Source: Panorpa germanica
Lineage: Eukaryota > Arthropoda > Insecta > Mecoptera > Panorpidae
Length of the DNA: 64,000 nucleotides
Direction: 5' to 3'
NCBI GenBank assembly: GCA_963678705.1
Contig: OY783217.1
Span: 4,526,001-4,590,000 of the forward strand
Shown piece after piece: positions 1 to 14,201 of the stretch (positions within the stretch are counted from its first letter, which is position 1; the number at the start of each line of letters is the position of its first letter). The position numbers and the translations under genes are program-made. The notes beneath the pieces were generated by a model. It was not told the DNA's origin and did not search any database. It saw only the letters and a program-made list of their open reading frames with translations.

Positions 1-608
1 TACTTTTTAAAGATTAAATGATGATGAAGACCATTTTAGATTAAATCAGATTAAATATAGCCCGTTTTCCAATTAAGATACAAGAGCACAGTTAAGCACT
101 TTAAAAAGTTATGCTCTCGCGTAATGTGCGCAATTGATACCAACTAATTATCATAAAATGCAGAAATTCTTGATATTGTTGATAAATACTATTGATTACT
201 ATTTCCAATATCATTGCATGAAATGATTTAGTATCTTTAATAATAACTTTTATTTAATTTAATTAAAAAAATATATTTTACTAAGTAAAATTAAATTTAT
301 AAAATTGAGGTTAAAAATTTAAACAATTTTTGAATATAAAACTGAACTAGTATGGATGAAGGTACAGATTAAAAACTTATGTATGTTCCAATTAAACATC
401 TGCACAATGCGATACAGTCCGGCAGTGCGCGAAAGCATTAATGCGTAATGCCACATTGTTGTGTCTTCGGATTGGATCCCCGGACCAGCGCTATATTTTC
501 TGGGTTTGGTTGTAATCAAATTTAATTGATTATGTATTCACATAATGATTAATTTATTACGCAGCGCATAAAAAATATTAAAAAATTAAAAAAAAATAAT
601 TAAAATAG

Positions 609-643
<35 letters not shown>

Positions 644-687
644 TTGTGGGTAAATGTCCAAGTTTCACACTACAAAATAAAACATAC
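1..687. other. Non-coding, repeat-like; includes an AT microsatellite
   Basis: This is probably intron of the gene whose start exon is 688-856. About 440-510, read on the minus strand, contains GGATCCAATCCGAAGACA, which resembles the end of the dispersed repeat at 46627-46890. Nothing else is recognised. Confidence 0.4.
611..640. repeat. (AT)15 microsatellite
   Basis: An uninterrupted alternating AT run. A similar run is at 8012-8034. Confidence 0.9.
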
Positions 688-856
688 CAGTAATATTAAC
701 AATATGTGAATCCGGATACTGAGCCAACCGTTTAAAATCTCCAGCTCCGCTTATAATTTTCATGCAGTCACTAATAAAATCTGCATTATCTTGGACCATA
801 CTTTGATTATGCACCTCAATAAGGCCAACGCCATTACTTTTACTTAATCCAACCAT
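688..856 (-). CDS. Start exon of an unidentified gene continuing to the left
   Basis: An ATG-initiated open exon of 56 codons plus one base begins MVGLSKSNGVGLIEVHNQ and ends at a good donor (ATTACTG/GTATGT). An in-frame TGA lies two codons before the ATG, which supports it as the first coding exon. Codon content and composition look coding against the AT-rich surroundings. The segment DFKRLAQYPDSHIVNIT is hydrophilic with no family recognised. No following exon was found in 1-687, so the rest probably lies outside the window. The 319-519 reading frame is repeat-like and does not continue it. Confidence 0.55.
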
Positions 857-1265
857 ATTTCATAAAATTAATAAGCACTAATATTGTTAAGCAATAGTTG
901 AAATCAGTTGAAATGTAGTATTTAGTTTTATTTTTATTGATGACTAGTTTTTGTTTTCAAACAAAAGACGTATTTGAAAATTGTGGCCAGCAGGTAGGTC
1001 ATGAAATGATTCGACGAAACTGAGGAAGCTGCAACAAAAGTTGAGCTTTAAAAGATGGGGTGTTGTGTTCGGTGTAACTTAGATAGGGGATCGCGCATGC
1101 GCTTTGGGTATTAGGGGTTGATAAATGATGTTGGAATCAGAGGCGGAGCCAACGCTGGGAGTACTAATCTTCTATAATAGGATTTAGCGTAATAACAAAA
1201 AAGGTAAGGTAACTTGTAACTAGAAAATTTTCTCAATTCAATATGTACTTTGCAATTTCACCGCT

Positions 1266-1342
1266 TGTTTTCTTTTTATTTAACGTCGCCCTATTTCAAA
1301 TGCTAAATCTTATCACCAACGACCACCGCATGTTAAAATAGG
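1266..1342 (+). repeat. Dispersed repeat D, fragment
   Basis: It shares the block TTTATTTAACGTCG-CCTATTTC-ATGCT-A-TCTTATCACC-ACGACC with repeats at 43596-43700, 46627-46890 and (minus strand) 58870-59450. This is a degraded copy. Confidence 0.6.
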
Positions 1343-2145
1343 TTTCTTCTGTAATAAAGTTCTCGACAGTTATATTATAGACATATTGCATTGCAAATTA
1401 TACCTTATCACATAGTGTAATAAAGGATAATTTACTATGTATAATTTACATACATAAGTAACACAAAACATGGACATAACCTTAAATACATGACAAGTAG
1501 AAAACTGCTTTTCAGGTTAATTTCGGACTTGCTAGCTTGCCACAATCTAATTTCAAAGATTATTTTCAATTTAAGATTCAATTCTTCCAGCGTGAATTTG
1601 TTATAGATACTATTGAATCCAGAAGAGAGGGAGGAGTGTACGCTTATTACTTAACATAGATACATTACAACACTGACTTTTTGCAACTATTATGTAGTAA
1701 GTTCCAAGTAGTAACGCTTGTAATATAATATTAACAGAACCCATTATTTAAAACTTTGAGCATCATTAATAAGTCACATACCATTTTCATATAAGACATT
1801 GGAATCAACAAAGTCCATCTTCATCATGTTTTCTAACTGTTTAATATTAAATGACCACTAGCTACAATCAAGAATACTTAACTAATATTTCTTAACAAAA
1901 AGTTTATACTATAATTTATAAAAAAAATAAAAATTCATTTAACATTTTTAAATTTCTTGATAGTGCTAGCTAACTAGATTTATGAATTTTAGTATTTTAG
2001 GTTATAATGAATTTTAGTACAACATTTCTCTAACAGAAAGGTTTTTCAAGTAAAATATATTACGAGATAAGAGATATAATGTGTTTTATTAAGGTGTGTA
2101 GCCCGCTTTGTGTGTTTATATTTATATTTAGTGAAGATGATTCTT

Positions 2146-2671
2146 AATGGGATTGTGTACTCATTTTTTAGGGATCGATTTTTCAATTGTTGATTGAAAT
2201 TGATCCTATGTCATATGTCTTTCTATTAAACTGTCTTATATATTCTTAAAGTTGGTTACTAGAACCTCAAATGTCCAATTATTTTTTAATAACTCCTTGT
2301 ATGTTAGGAGATATTAGCAATTAAAAAAATCATTTTGTCAACGTTATAGAACATTCCTGGGCATGAGCCTTCACGTCCGCTAAGTTTCTATCTCTTTTAT
2401 ACAACAGAGCGTAAAGAGATAGCATATTCACCACAGAACTCTTATCCATAGAAAAAAATAACTGACCTACCCTTAATAGTAAAGACATGCTACGTCATAA
2501 ATATGGCCGACCATTTCTAGCGCTAAAACTACAATTCGAATTTTGAATTGCTATATCTCCGTCAACATTTAGATATTTATGAAAATAAAAACGCTGATAT
2601 ATGTTTATTAATATCAATTTCAATCAACAATTGAAAAATCGACCACTAAAAAATGAGAACACAATCTTATT
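2146..2671 (+). mobile_element. TA-flanked MITE, family A, copy with long terminal inverted repeats
   Basis: The ends are inverted copies of each other over about 58 bp (start ATGGGATTGTGTACTCATTT; the end mirrors it). TA lies at the left boundary. Inside is the hairpin CTATCTCTTTTA...TAAAGAGATAG. It shares the block GGTTACTAGAACCTCAAATG with copies at 12775, 18733, 33538, 37095 and 47057. It is non-coding, hence non-autonomous, and the TA target suggests Tc1/mariner mobilisation (inference). Confidence 0.85.
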
Positions 2672-3013
2672 GCCTTTATTATAAAAAAAAATCCATAAAA
2701 AGTGTTGTGAAATTATTTGACAGTGAGTGAAGATAAAGAAAGTGTCAAGTGTTTTGAAGTTTGTACCTCATTATCTGCTATTTATCTGAACAAGCGGAAT
2801 AAAAAATGTATAAAACAAGATTAATAAATGTAAAAGCATAGCTAAAAAACTCAGTTTTATGACGCAACACTTGTTAAGAACATTTAAGTTAAGAATTTGG
2901 AGATCGTCAATTGTAATTTTGATATTGTTAATACAGTAGATGAGATTATAAACTATTAGTTCGAGGTGTAATACTATACATAACCAATCGTATAATTTAA
3001 CGTAAAATTGTTA

Positions 3014-3177
3014 TGCCGGCAGTTCACTATCGCCGAGACAGACGAGATCGCGTGTCTACAGTAGGTCTCGCCTCGCGTTGGCTTGTCTCGGTTGATGAGC
3101 GGTCTTTTGATATAATAACCATGTTCATTCTCGGCAAATGTTTTGACAAATGTCTTGTCGAGAGTGATCTGCCGGCA
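3014..3177. mobile_element. PIF/Harbinger-like MITE, TTA target duplication
   Basis: Terminal inverted repeats of about 29 bp start TGCCGGCAGTTCACTATCGC and are mirrored at the right end (GAGTGATCTGCCGGCA). TTA flanks both sides (3011-3013 and 3178-3180). At 164 bp it is unusually GC-rich for the region. The 3-bp TTA duplication fits PIF/Harbinger. Confidence 0.78.
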
Positions 3178-3736
3178 TTACATATTGGTTTACAGATCTC
3201 CTGAGCGATTGTTGATTTTGAGTTGCACATGACGCGTTGACATGAAGCAGTTATCTTGTTCGAGTTCACGGTATATTTTCTTCTTTGTTGCGTAACATTC
3301 AATTGATAATATAATATTTATATATGTGAGACACATCCGCACTCTATAGAAACAGTAGAAGTAGGTTGCAGGAGTAGTAACGAGTAGTTAAATATTGTAT
3401 ATAAAAAAAAGAACTTGAACTACTATCAACCATTTATTAAAAATCAAATTGAAAAGGTAATTGCAACCTATGAGCATTAGCTGCGTGGTTACAACGTTAA
3501 ATAGCCTACCATTACATCTTATTAATCATTTATAGGAAAAACCTCGAACGAGTTTATAAATTTTGAACACGTATGACAAAGTTATACGACAAATTACATG
3601 TTTCTGTAAAACCGCCACTTCTTCGAACAATTGATTTTTTAAATACATACGTATTACCCCACTAAACAAAAAAGGGAATATTACCTTAAATACATTTATA
3701 AAGAAATTATATATAAAAATTTATTTTTATATATTT

Positions 3737-4091
3737 ACTAGCTGTCCCGGCCACGTGTTGCTGTGACTAACGTTTTTGTCATATTACATTACATAGCGCC
3801 ATCTATTGAATATTTACTCAATCTAGTCAACAGAATATTTACTCAATCTAGTCAACAGATGTCGCCATCATCGTCGCCCGATGTCATCGTTTGGAGCTAA
3901 CAGATAATTAATAGACAAATAATTTGCAATAAGATAATATTGCAATCATAAATTGAGATGTAAGCTATCCTATCTTTCAAGTTGGATCAAACTGCACACG
4001 GTGTACAAATTTGATTAAAATCGGTTAAGTAGTTTAGGAGTCCATCGCGGAGGAACAACGTGACACGTAATTTATATATATTAAGAAGATA
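3737..4091 (+). repeat. RTE/SINE-like repeat B, copy 1
   Basis: It starts CTAGCTGTCCCGGCCACG and runs through AAAATCGGTTAAGTAGTTTAGG to a TATATATTAA tail. The same element is inverted at 16423-16734. The ends resemble a widespread insect retroelement 3' region (assignment by memory, not a search). A 25-bp unit, AATATTTACTCAATCTAGTC..., is tandemly duplicated at about 3808-3858. Confidence 0.7.
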
Positions 4092-4372
4092 TTTACAAGA
4101 ATCGTAGTAATATTTTATTAGTAAAGATTTACATTTTGCTACAATTATTTTATTTTTATGATTTTGATATAGATCATTGCATTATTATCATTGCATTATT
4201 TTTGGTAATTTTTTATGTTGAATAAACAGAGATTGAAACTGTATCTAAAACGGTTTTGAAAATAAAGTTTTTAATTCGATATGGGAAATTGCTACTACTA
4301 CTAAGATCTGCACCGATGGCGGCTTGAGGCAGTTTTACGACCTTCTACGCACACCATCGCTATCCTCATACT

Positions 4373-4539
4373 CAATGCCGAAGTTAGAGGTGTGGAGGCC
4401 CTGAGGCAACAAAAGAGTGGAGGCCCCTAATTATTTTCCGAATAAAAGGAACAATTTTTTTCTGTGAAGTCTTTCAAAAATTTATTGCTTTTATCTCTAT
4501 TGCGGACGCCCCGCCTGACCTCCCTCAAATCCGGGCCTG
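4373..4539. mobile_element. hAT-type MITE (family C), copy 1
   Basis: It shares GAGGTGTGGAGGCCCTG and GAGGCCCCTAATTATTTTCC with 15107-15278, and ends CCGGGCCTG. It is flanked by CTCATACT (4365-4372) and TTCATACT (4540-4547), a 7/8 match to an 8-bp target duplication. Confidence 0.75.
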
Positions 4540-5448
4540 TTCATACTCATTGAGCCTTATAGCATCTAATATTTATAACCCAAGTTATATGTGTCATCAC
4601 TTTCGTGACAGTTTCAGTCAAATCTAAACTAAATGAATCATGAAATTCATTTAAACTTCGTATTTAAGTTTTAACGTCGAACGTATCGTGCGGTCGTTGC
4701 TGGAACTAAGTGTGTACAACGTTCACGTAGGAAGAAGTTCGGGCTGTTGTCGGTCTTTTGACCCGCGTCAAAAGGGATGTTACTACCTCCACCACACACC
4801 TAATACATATGTCATGCACTGCTGCACGAATCGTCCAACAAAGGAAGGTTTTATACATGAAAGTTTCTTTATTTACTTGAAAGTTTTTGTTAAACATGTA
4901 GTAGGAAACTTGCCATGTCAATCTTCCAATATTTGACTCACACATTGGAAGCAAGCATTTAAAGAGAACATATACCGCTCTTGCAAAATAGCGCGCACTG
5001 AAGGCAAAGCTGTCATTGTGAGGTAGGTTCCTTATCACTTCAAACACTGGTGGCATGTGGCATAGCACTGATTTTGCACTGATTCTATTCAAAAAGACTT
5101 TCATTTCATTTAATCCTTACTCCAAATTCAATTCCTTACAAATTAAATAAGTATTATTTCCATTGACGAATTTTTCTTGCTACTATATGCCGCCTTATCA
5201 TATTGTTATCTGAGATGACCAGCACTCGTCTCCCATTCGTGAATACTGTCTGCCCCTGGCTACAAACAATATTTCTTGTTGTTGACGGAACGCATAATAA
5301 TACTGTCTCGAGCAATTGCAGTCAAGGATTTCAACTTTTATTCTTGTTTTGTGTAATTAATTACTGTACATATATGTATGTTGTTTATATACATGACATG
5401 TCAAAGAAGATCACGGACAGAAGAAATGAAACATAAACAAGACTAAAG

Positions 5449-5774
5449 GTGCGGATACACCTGCTGGTAAAATAACATGTTGCGATGCATAGTCAAGAAT
5501 AGCATACTGGTGACAGGTTCAGTTGCTTTCAAATGTTATTTATTAGACTTTTACTTATATTTCTCGTGCTATTTACATTCAGACATGCTTATAGCACGCT
5601 TTAATTCACCCGCTCCATAGATAACGTGCTATAAAATCAACTGGCTTTCGGTATAATAGTAATCTGAAAATAATTCCGCCGCTAAATCGCACGCGGTGTA
5701 TAAACATGCCAGTAGGTAGCATTTTCTCGAAAATAGCATGATTCCGTGCTACATTGTAGCACATGTATCTGCAC
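5449..5774. mobile_element. Possible MITE relic
   Basis: The left end AAAGGTGCGGATACACCTGCT and the right end GTAGCACATGTATCTGCACT are imperfect inverted copies. The interior has several AGCAYGCTAT-type words. The target duplication is unclear. Confidence 0.4.
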
Positions 5775-6526
5775 TATAGTATAGTTTAATTTCAAATACA
5801 GCGCTGGGCAAGAATGTATAGTGTATAAGATGTGCAAGTGTCTTGCTTTAGCAGGCATCTCTAGCAGGTGACATAATTAGGTTACATTAATAATACATTT
5901 TTTACATAAACTAAAAAAAAAGCGGAAAGGAAGGGAAGGATTTCAAAAGATCATCGCATTACCTCTTTATCTATTATCTTAACAACTTTGGCTACCATGA
6001 TGATATTATTAATTAGTTAAAAAAATATGAATTACAATCAAATTAAAACTAGCTTTTTCTGATACTCTACTTTTTTATGATATTCGTGCACACCTTGTAC
6101 AGCTGCCTAAGAACGATTACAACTTAATTACTTCTTTTTATATTTGTATTTTCTATTCACCTTTTCTACAATAATTACTGTAATGATTTTGTACAAATAA
6201 TTAGCAATTATACTTGCTAATTATTAATTATTTTATAAATGTATAAATTACTGTCTTTATGACTGATTGTTCGTATAATATACATATGTAAAATACAACT
6301 CATTAAATTCGGATATGAATTATCATCTTATTAAGCTATCATATTCATTGTAGAAAGAAGTTTATTTTATCTTATCTGATATCCACTTTGCACTTGCATA
6401 TAACATTACCATGTTAGTTTGAAAAAAACAGTACAAAGTTTTTATTCATGTTTTTGTGTACATAATTGTCTCGTTATATCCGGATTCGAAGTACCATACT
6501 GTCCGGGAGAATATCGGTTAAGACGA

Positions 6527-6769
6527 TATAGCTCAGTCATTATAGTAAGTTCACCTAGGAATTCGAGATACCCAGCTGTAAGTCTGTAAATACTTGTATA
6601 TTGACACCCTAAAGTTGTCTCAAAACCTACATATGGTAGGGTGTATAAACCATATGTAGGTTTTGAGACAACTTTAGGGTGTCAATATACAAGTATTTAC
6701 AGACTTACAGCTGGGTGTCTCGAATTCCGAGATTCTTACCTAATTTAAGCTTAAATGACTGGGCCAATA
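6527..6769. mobile_element. TA-flanked palindromic MITE with 75-bp arms
   Basis: Arms 6562-6636 and 6650-6725 are nearly perfect inverted copies separated by a 13-bp loop. The outer ends TAGCTCAGTCATT and AATGACTGGGCCAA extend the inverted repeat. TA lies at each boundary. This is a mariner-type foldback. Confidence 0.8.
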
Positions 6770-8011
6770 AGGTAAACGTACATCAAACGCATTGAATTTA
6801 TAGTATCAAACAAGACAGAGAAAAGAAGCTGAAGGAAAGATAGATCAAGATAGAAATGCTCTTCGAAGAAACCTAGTTAAAAATGCTAACAAAATTTAAA
6901 TAACCGGATTATAATTTACAGTTTTGACTATATGTGATTTAAATCTTGTCGTATTTAATCTGTAAAATATTGGTTGAGAGAGAGAATGAATTCTTGGATC
7001 GACAACTTGTAATGCTAATTTAGATATGACGTTAAAATAATAGAGGATATATCATGTTCTGATTGATTAACAACATTATAGCAACCTTGGAATATAATTA
7101 GCTATTATTAATAACCAGTTAGAAAAATTAATAAATATATGTACAAAAATTAATTGTAATATAAAAAGACAATATATAAATATAAATAGATACAACAAAC
7201 CGAAATGCAGGAAGTTATTTTGTGAAGGTTGTATTGGTCTATATATGTGAAATATGTCAGTGTTACGTCATCGATATTAGGATACCTTGTGATTTTATTA
7301 AACGTCCTTGACGATCACCATGGTAGGGATGCACACTTACAAATGTACAATGTATTTGTAGTATAAAAATTGTCTGGACAAAGCGGGCAATAACACAAAA
7401 CCAGCGTTCTACTTTTAAGTTTGTGTTTCAATAACATTGCCAAGAGTATTACTATCCACCTTTTAGGTGAGGGCTCATTTCTTAAATCTTGCAACACAAT
7501 ATTATTTATTTTTTTAATATTTCAACCAGATTCCTTCCTGACATTACAGAAAGTTGACAGTCCTACTTTTAAATCAATTTTACTAATTTAAAGTTTTCAA
7601 AAATCTCGAAAATAATTTTACATTTAAATTAGTAAAACGATGAATATATGAATAAGAATGACCATAGCAGGTGAAATAACTAAAGAACTAAAATTGAAAT
7701 ATTGAATAAATATATATTATCCGCTATAGTTGCAGTTACATATATTTAAGGTTTGTTAAAATAAAAAAAAATACCAGTTAGATTTTTTAGATAAATATAA
7801 TGTAAGGTTAAATAACAAAAGTTATCTTTCGACATACATTTACGATTCCTTACGTCAATATAGCATTTTATGCAAATATGTATAATATTATATAATTAAT
7901 TATTGTCGTTTGCATATATTTAATGACAATGTAACAGAATTATGTTAAACTTCCATACATAACAGAACGTAACGTTAAGTAAAAAGTATTTTTTTTAAAT
8001 ATTGCTTATAG

Positions 8012-8034
8012 TATATATATATATATATATATAT
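8012..8034. repeat. (TA)n microsatellite
   Basis: An alternating TA run of about 23 bp within otherwise unremarkable AT-rich sequence. Confidence 0.85.
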
Positions 8035-10703
8035 AATCCACAACATTTTTGTAATGCACTTTGAACCGGATTGACCGTATCCACAACATTTTTACAGTGG
8101 GAATAATAATGTATCATTAGTTGGCAATGGAATTCTTTAGTCGTATTAAAAACGCGTACATATACGAGTAAACCAGAATTAAACAATTAAACTTTCAAGG
8201 AGACCTACATAATTACATAGAATTAAACAAATAACAACAGAAAAAATGTATATCCAAATTTGGTTACTTTTATTATTATTTAAAAAATTTTAATTTATAA
8301 TTTAAAAGTTTCATCGCTTGACTAATTAACCTGATTCTGGGTATAGCAGATATAGTGAATACAAGAATAAAATATTAGAATTTGCGAGATAGTTTAATTG
8401 TTAATTTATTTCTTATCACTGTTTCTATTATATCAAACCTTTATAAGAACCACTTCATAATAAATGAAATAATAATATGTAAATCTTAGCAATATTCTTT
8501 TGTAACTTTCCTGAAAAGATAGCGATTATATCAATTACATCTTAATTATATGTATAAATGTGTTAAGTTATGAAAATTGATTAGATCTACTATCTTGAAG
8601 TCAGCTGACATGTGCAAGGCTTCACTTTACGTGCAGACAACAAGAAATTTGCATACAATGTAAATACAAATAATAAAAAAATGTATATGATGTTCAATTT
8701 ACATAATTTAAAAAAGTTTTTTTTTCACATTAACCGCCGTAGAGCGAAGTAAATATATATGTATATATTGTCACAAACAAAATATTATGTGGATATTACG
8801 TTAAATTCAAATTACATTTTACTTAAACTAAACATAAGGCTATTTTGTAACTTTTTCAAAGATAATTTTCAAAGATCTATATTTTCCAAATTAAGCTACA
8901 ATGTAATTTTTTTGTAATTGGTTGAAAAAACTTTTAAAGTCGCTTCTTTCTTATTACAACATTTTTTTAAACGGTGTGTACTATTTTCCATTAAAAATTA
9001 ATTTTAAGTCTATCTGATTAAAAATGAGAGCACATACCGGTTTAAAAGTTCAAGCGTGGTATAGTATAGTCGGAATATTTATTATTATCAGATATTCAAA
9101 ATCTCAGAACGAGTTGGAATTAAAAAAATGATATTTTAAATTATTATATCTCGAATATAAAATGATGAAATGCTATTTGTATTTAATTCATTAAAAAACA
9201 TTATTCTTGCTTTCCTAAATTTTATCAAAATTCTATCGAGATATTTTTTATGTATAATAGTAAATAGTTGAACGGACAGAAAGTTTAAAATGCCTCATTT
9301 ACCTCTATTGCCACATTCACGTTTACTAACAACTATATTTTAACTTACTTTTGTAATATTTTAACTTAGCAACATGAAATAGATAGCATGTCATATAAAT
9401 AAATTTCAAGATTCTATATACTATCTATATACTCACAATACATAGAAGTCATTAGATAACAATTTAATGAGTGTAGATTTAATCATTAAATAAAATATCG
9501 CTTACGAATAATGACTATCAATATTTATTTAAATGTTTTTCATTGTTACTTTTATTTGCATATGCGTTGTATCGACCTTTAATCGCGTTTGATAGATCAT
9601 AAATATTACCTGTCATATGTCGCTAAACATTGTTGCGTTGTATTCAAATTGTCCAAATATATGCATTACATACATGTTACGTTAATCATACGTTATGGTT
9701 ACAGCGATAACTAAGTTTAACTAACAGGTCTACGACTTTATTGCCCCCCCAATTAATGTTTTAATTATTAACGATATTATAAACAATAGGTAATTGTTTA
9801 AAGGGACACAAATATTAAATACTACATCACATTTTGATATTTTTACACTTTCTATCTCGCTCCTACAAGAGAGATGGGGATAGGTATATTATTTATAGGA
9901 TTACGTACAATATTTTATCTATACAAAACTTATATTTTGTCCCATGCAACCTGTTGCCGTTTAATTTTAGTGTCCCTTTTCATTACACTTTTAATTGTTC
10001 ATATCTTCTACAGTGCTATGGTTCCTTTAAAATTAGGTGAAAATCAGAGATTATAATAATCAACTTCGATGTGCAGTATATTTTATTAAAGTTAAGAGAT
10101 TAAACGTAAAACTAACATAACTTTCAACATAAAATACCTTTTTCCAGCAACATAATAATACACAATAAACACAAAAGGAAACACTTATTTCATTTAAATA
10201 ATAAATCTCTAATAAAACACATTCACGCTACTTTCTCTGATTTTATTAAACAAATATGTTTGCTTAGCTGTATTAATATTTGTAGATAACATTTACACAA
10301 TAAATATAATTGCACCTTATAAAACAAAAAGTAAATGCTATATGTGTGTTGTGCAGTAGTTATAAATTAATTTAAACTTACATTATATGTTTTGTAATAA
10401 AGGAACACTTTAAAATTAATAAAATAATATGTAACTATAGGAAACACTACTGTAAAATGAATCCAACAGTTTCACTTAAAAATGAGAGACTGCTGTGCTG
10501 ACTGCGAGTACGTTGACTGTGTTTATAAAATACATGTATTAAATATGCATGTGTGTGTGTTCTTCTGTGATATCTCGACTGTACTTCATTGACGATATAA
10601 TAAATGCCGGTCACTATGCTGTTATGGCCAACGTGAAGTTCGTGAGCTGTTCGTGTTCGAGTTTCTACACTACAAAATATATCAATTACATATTGAAAGG
10701 ACG

Positions 10704-10908
10704 TATAGTTCAAATTACGAGAGTTCGGCGTCGACTCATACTTAAAACAAGTTGTGCCGTAACGAAATAGCACTGACTCTCTTATTTTTTTATGAAATAT
10801 ATAGAAACGAATAAGATAAAATTCATTATCGGCTATCATAGATTTATACGGCTCTTATAACCTCTTTTAAGTATGAGTTGCCGCCGAACTTTCGTAATTT
10901 GAACTATA
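10704..10908. mobile_element. TA-flanked foldback MITE (family G), copy 1
   Basis: Inverted repeats of about 48 bp start TAGTTCAAATTACGAGAGTT and are mirrored at the right end (CGTAATTTGAACTA). TA flanks both sides. A related copy lies at 61291-61500. Confidence 0.8.
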
Positions 10909-12774
10909 GAATCTTTTTTAGCATCAGAGATTACATTATATTCAGCGCATATTTGTTGCATATTTCATTTAATTTAGTGTAAAATTTGCTTCCAGGAGAA
11001 TAATACTCTACACCCTACCTGTTTTCGGACGCCTAAGATTAAAGTGTAATATAAAACTGTTAAGAGCCCTCCTTTTTTTAATAAATAGAAACAAAATCAT
11101 CAACTAAGTAAAAGTTGGCCATCCCTGATTTATTACATCATTCCAGTAAGCAAGAGGTACCACCTACTGGAGAAATCGGGGTACTAAAATTATAAAGGAA
11201 GATATAAAATGATTAAAACGTACAATACAATAAGAAAGTAAAAGTTCTTCAAAAAGTTTCAATTTATGTATCTAAACGTTTTAGCCAATATTCAAACCAT
11301 TAGCATGAACGCAAACAATAATTGGTAATTTTATACAACATGTTAATAAATATTTACATATTTCTCACATTAAAAAGTCTCATGTCGGGCTTGGGTTCAG
11401 CGTTGCAAAGAGCCATTCTAACATTCAAACTTTGTTACAAATACTATGTATTTTATATTTCTTTCATATTGAAAAAATAACAAAGATATAGCAATTTACA
11501 ATTTGAAACTGACTTCATGCACATGTCATAGACCTCACGTGTTCACGACACGTGTAATACTTTCTTCAATTTAGAAAATTACTTGCTTTTACCTTATTTA
11601 AAATTAATGTAAAGCGCTATTAAGAGCACGTTAAAAGTAAGTTACAGCTTGTAAAGTATAAAGAAATAAATTTGATTATATAAATATATTATTTTATATT
11701 AAACTAGCTAAATCCTAATACGCATTACTGTGGCTGAGTCTGATATGAAATAAATGTGAAAGTAAAATAAAAGAAAGACACAAACACAAACGAATATCAA
11801 TTGGAAAGAAATGAATTCTATTTTCTAAAACACGCGCGCCAATTGTGTCATAATTTCAAGCCAATCGACTACTTTTCGTTTCTGCAAGCATAAACATATG
11901 CGGGCTGAGTTTTAAAATATAAAAATAGTAAAGAAAGTATAGTACTACTAAGAAATTGGGCATTGGTAAACCAACATATTACAACAAATTTGAAAAGAAA
12001 AAATTATTAATTCCAATCAAGAGAAATATGAATTTCTTTCATAAACCATGCCCAGTTCGTCACTGTTCACAAGTACCTGTTAAATTGATTTTGATATGTA
12101 GTTCAATGACATTAAATATTCAAAATATTTGAGAATATATCACTGATGTCATTTAAGAAGTATGTGTACATTGCAGAAGTGAGACGAGCCAGGTGAACAA
12201 AGAAAGACGAATCAATATTCCTGCTTGTGGCACGATAAAATAAATATTTAAGTAGCCACATTAAAAATAGATGTCTTGTTAAATAAGTACAGGAACTTTT
12301 ATTTTTCACAATTGATCAAGGTCGTGAATAAATAAAATACAAATTTAAAATACCATCATTTAACAAAACAACTGTAATAATAATGTAAATGTCAAAAGTA
12401 AACTACGTTTGTCAGATATATTCTCGTCTAATGTTTCAACCGTTTAAGAATAATTAGTATGTATTCAAAAAAAAATATATTAACATAAATAAACAATAAT
12501 CATATTTCACCTGTACATATAATAGTTAGGACACAAACCTATATTATATAAGTTGAAGTAAACGCCTGATCAGCTGTCTACACTTTAAACGTAATTACAG
12601 TTGACAATTTAAAACTATAAATTATTTATTTTCATAATTAGATATTTCGTAGTATGAGTGTTCCATAGAACATATACTAAACACAAGAGTAATTTAAAAC
12701 TACACAATAGTAGGGGCATTATCCAATCCAAGTAAACCAGTACAATAGTAAATAGAAGATTTTTACAGATTGAA

Positions 12775-13043
12775 ATGGACTTGTGTTACTCAAGAGAATA
12801 TGCTATCTCTTTTACGTTCTGTTGTATAAAAGAGATAGCTACTTAGCAGACGTGATGTCACATGGCTTGGAATCAAAGGGACAAAATGACTTTTTTTAAT
12901 TATTAATATCTCCTAACATATAAAGAGTTATTAAAAAATAATTGGACATTTGAGGTTCTAGTAACCAACTTTATCAATATATAGTACAGTTTTATAGTAT
13001 ATAGTACAGTTTTATAGTAATTTAATAGTAGGACACAAGCTCA
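12775..13043 (-). mobile_element. TA-flanked MITE, family A, internally deleted copy
   Basis: This is a reverse-orientation copy (GAGGTTCTAGTAACC) with end TIRs ATGGACTTGTG and CACAAGCTCAT followed by TA. The central half is missing. A 22-bp tandem duplication of TATAGTACAGTTTTATAG occurs near 12979-13020. Confidence 0.8.
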
Positions 13044-14201
13044 TTATCAAAGCTGGTTCTAACAGGTGTGAAAATACAAAGAACTTAAATTTAGACTAAA
13101 GAAAATGTCATCACTTGGACATTACACAAATGTACACTAGATAGAATTGAATATAGTGTGAGAGCTAAATAAAATTTAATAGCAGAGAGTTTTTCATATA
13201 TTCTCAAAATATAATTTTATTAAAATAATTGTATTTACACACTCGGCGACCGGATCTGCAAATGTGTTTCACAATAAATACTTAGTAAATTACTAAATAA
13301 ACATTTTTATGTTGTCTGCGGTATTTTTGTTACTTTGTTGCAAATAAACCACGTTGCATGCTGTAAAATGTTTTACACGTTGAAGGTTAAGCAGATTGAA
13401 AGAAAACAATGTAACGTAATTAAAATTGTACTTGAAATTCTTTAATGATCACGCAAACAAAATAAAGAATCTGGAAAATGTAAGAAAATGTAAATAATGA
13501 AGAAAATAAAGTAAACAATTTTGTACTTAGCGGGTTTAAAATTTAAAAGTGTTTATTTTATTAATAAGTATGACGAAAATACACCACTGCAAATTTGCAC
13601 GTACATCCATACATACTTTAAAATCCACTTTTTTTTTGTTAATGAAATGTTGCGTGTTAAGTTTGTTGATTCTTTTAAGTACTTTTGTGACCTTGGAATA
13701 TCTTTGAGATTTAAAAATACTGACTTGCAGAAGGTTAAACAACATAAACAATAATTACTTACTTAAATTTAATGAGTGGACCATAATATAAACAGAATTG
13801 CAGAACTTCTTATTGATATACTCGTATATGCTAATACATGTCTAAGTCCTGGTGTACGATAAGTTCATTTTTTTTAAACATCGAAAAGGTGAACGAAGTA
13901 AAGCTATTTAAAATTTAAATTTATGTTTTGACGCTTAATTTTACGCAACTATCTTTTGGCGTCACAGATCAGGTATTAAAGTCTGTAGATTAATAAATTA
14001 AGGACTTTATTTATCTTTGTTTATAACGTTCGTAATATCAAAACTTTATACGTATATGTTATTTGTTAGCAATTTATAGAAAGGAAGAGGATACAACTTA
14101 TTTTTTAGGACTTTTAAAGGGGCAAAAGTGGCTATTTTTATTACTAAATATCCCCTATTGAGTTTCCTTTTTAAATAATTGGGTAAATTGATCCTTTATG
14201 C

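Noticed and set aside
319..519. Candidate second exon for the gene starting at 856
   Set aside because: It contains a word shared with dispersed repeat D and lacks a fitting acceptor and phase.
4706..5104. 132-codon open frame on the minus strand
   Set aside because: The opposite strand is open over most of it, no family is recognised, and no splice context or conserved motif is visible.
10447..10839. 130-codon open frame on the minus strand
   Set aside because: Much of it is the family G foldback MITE, and the plus strand is open as well.
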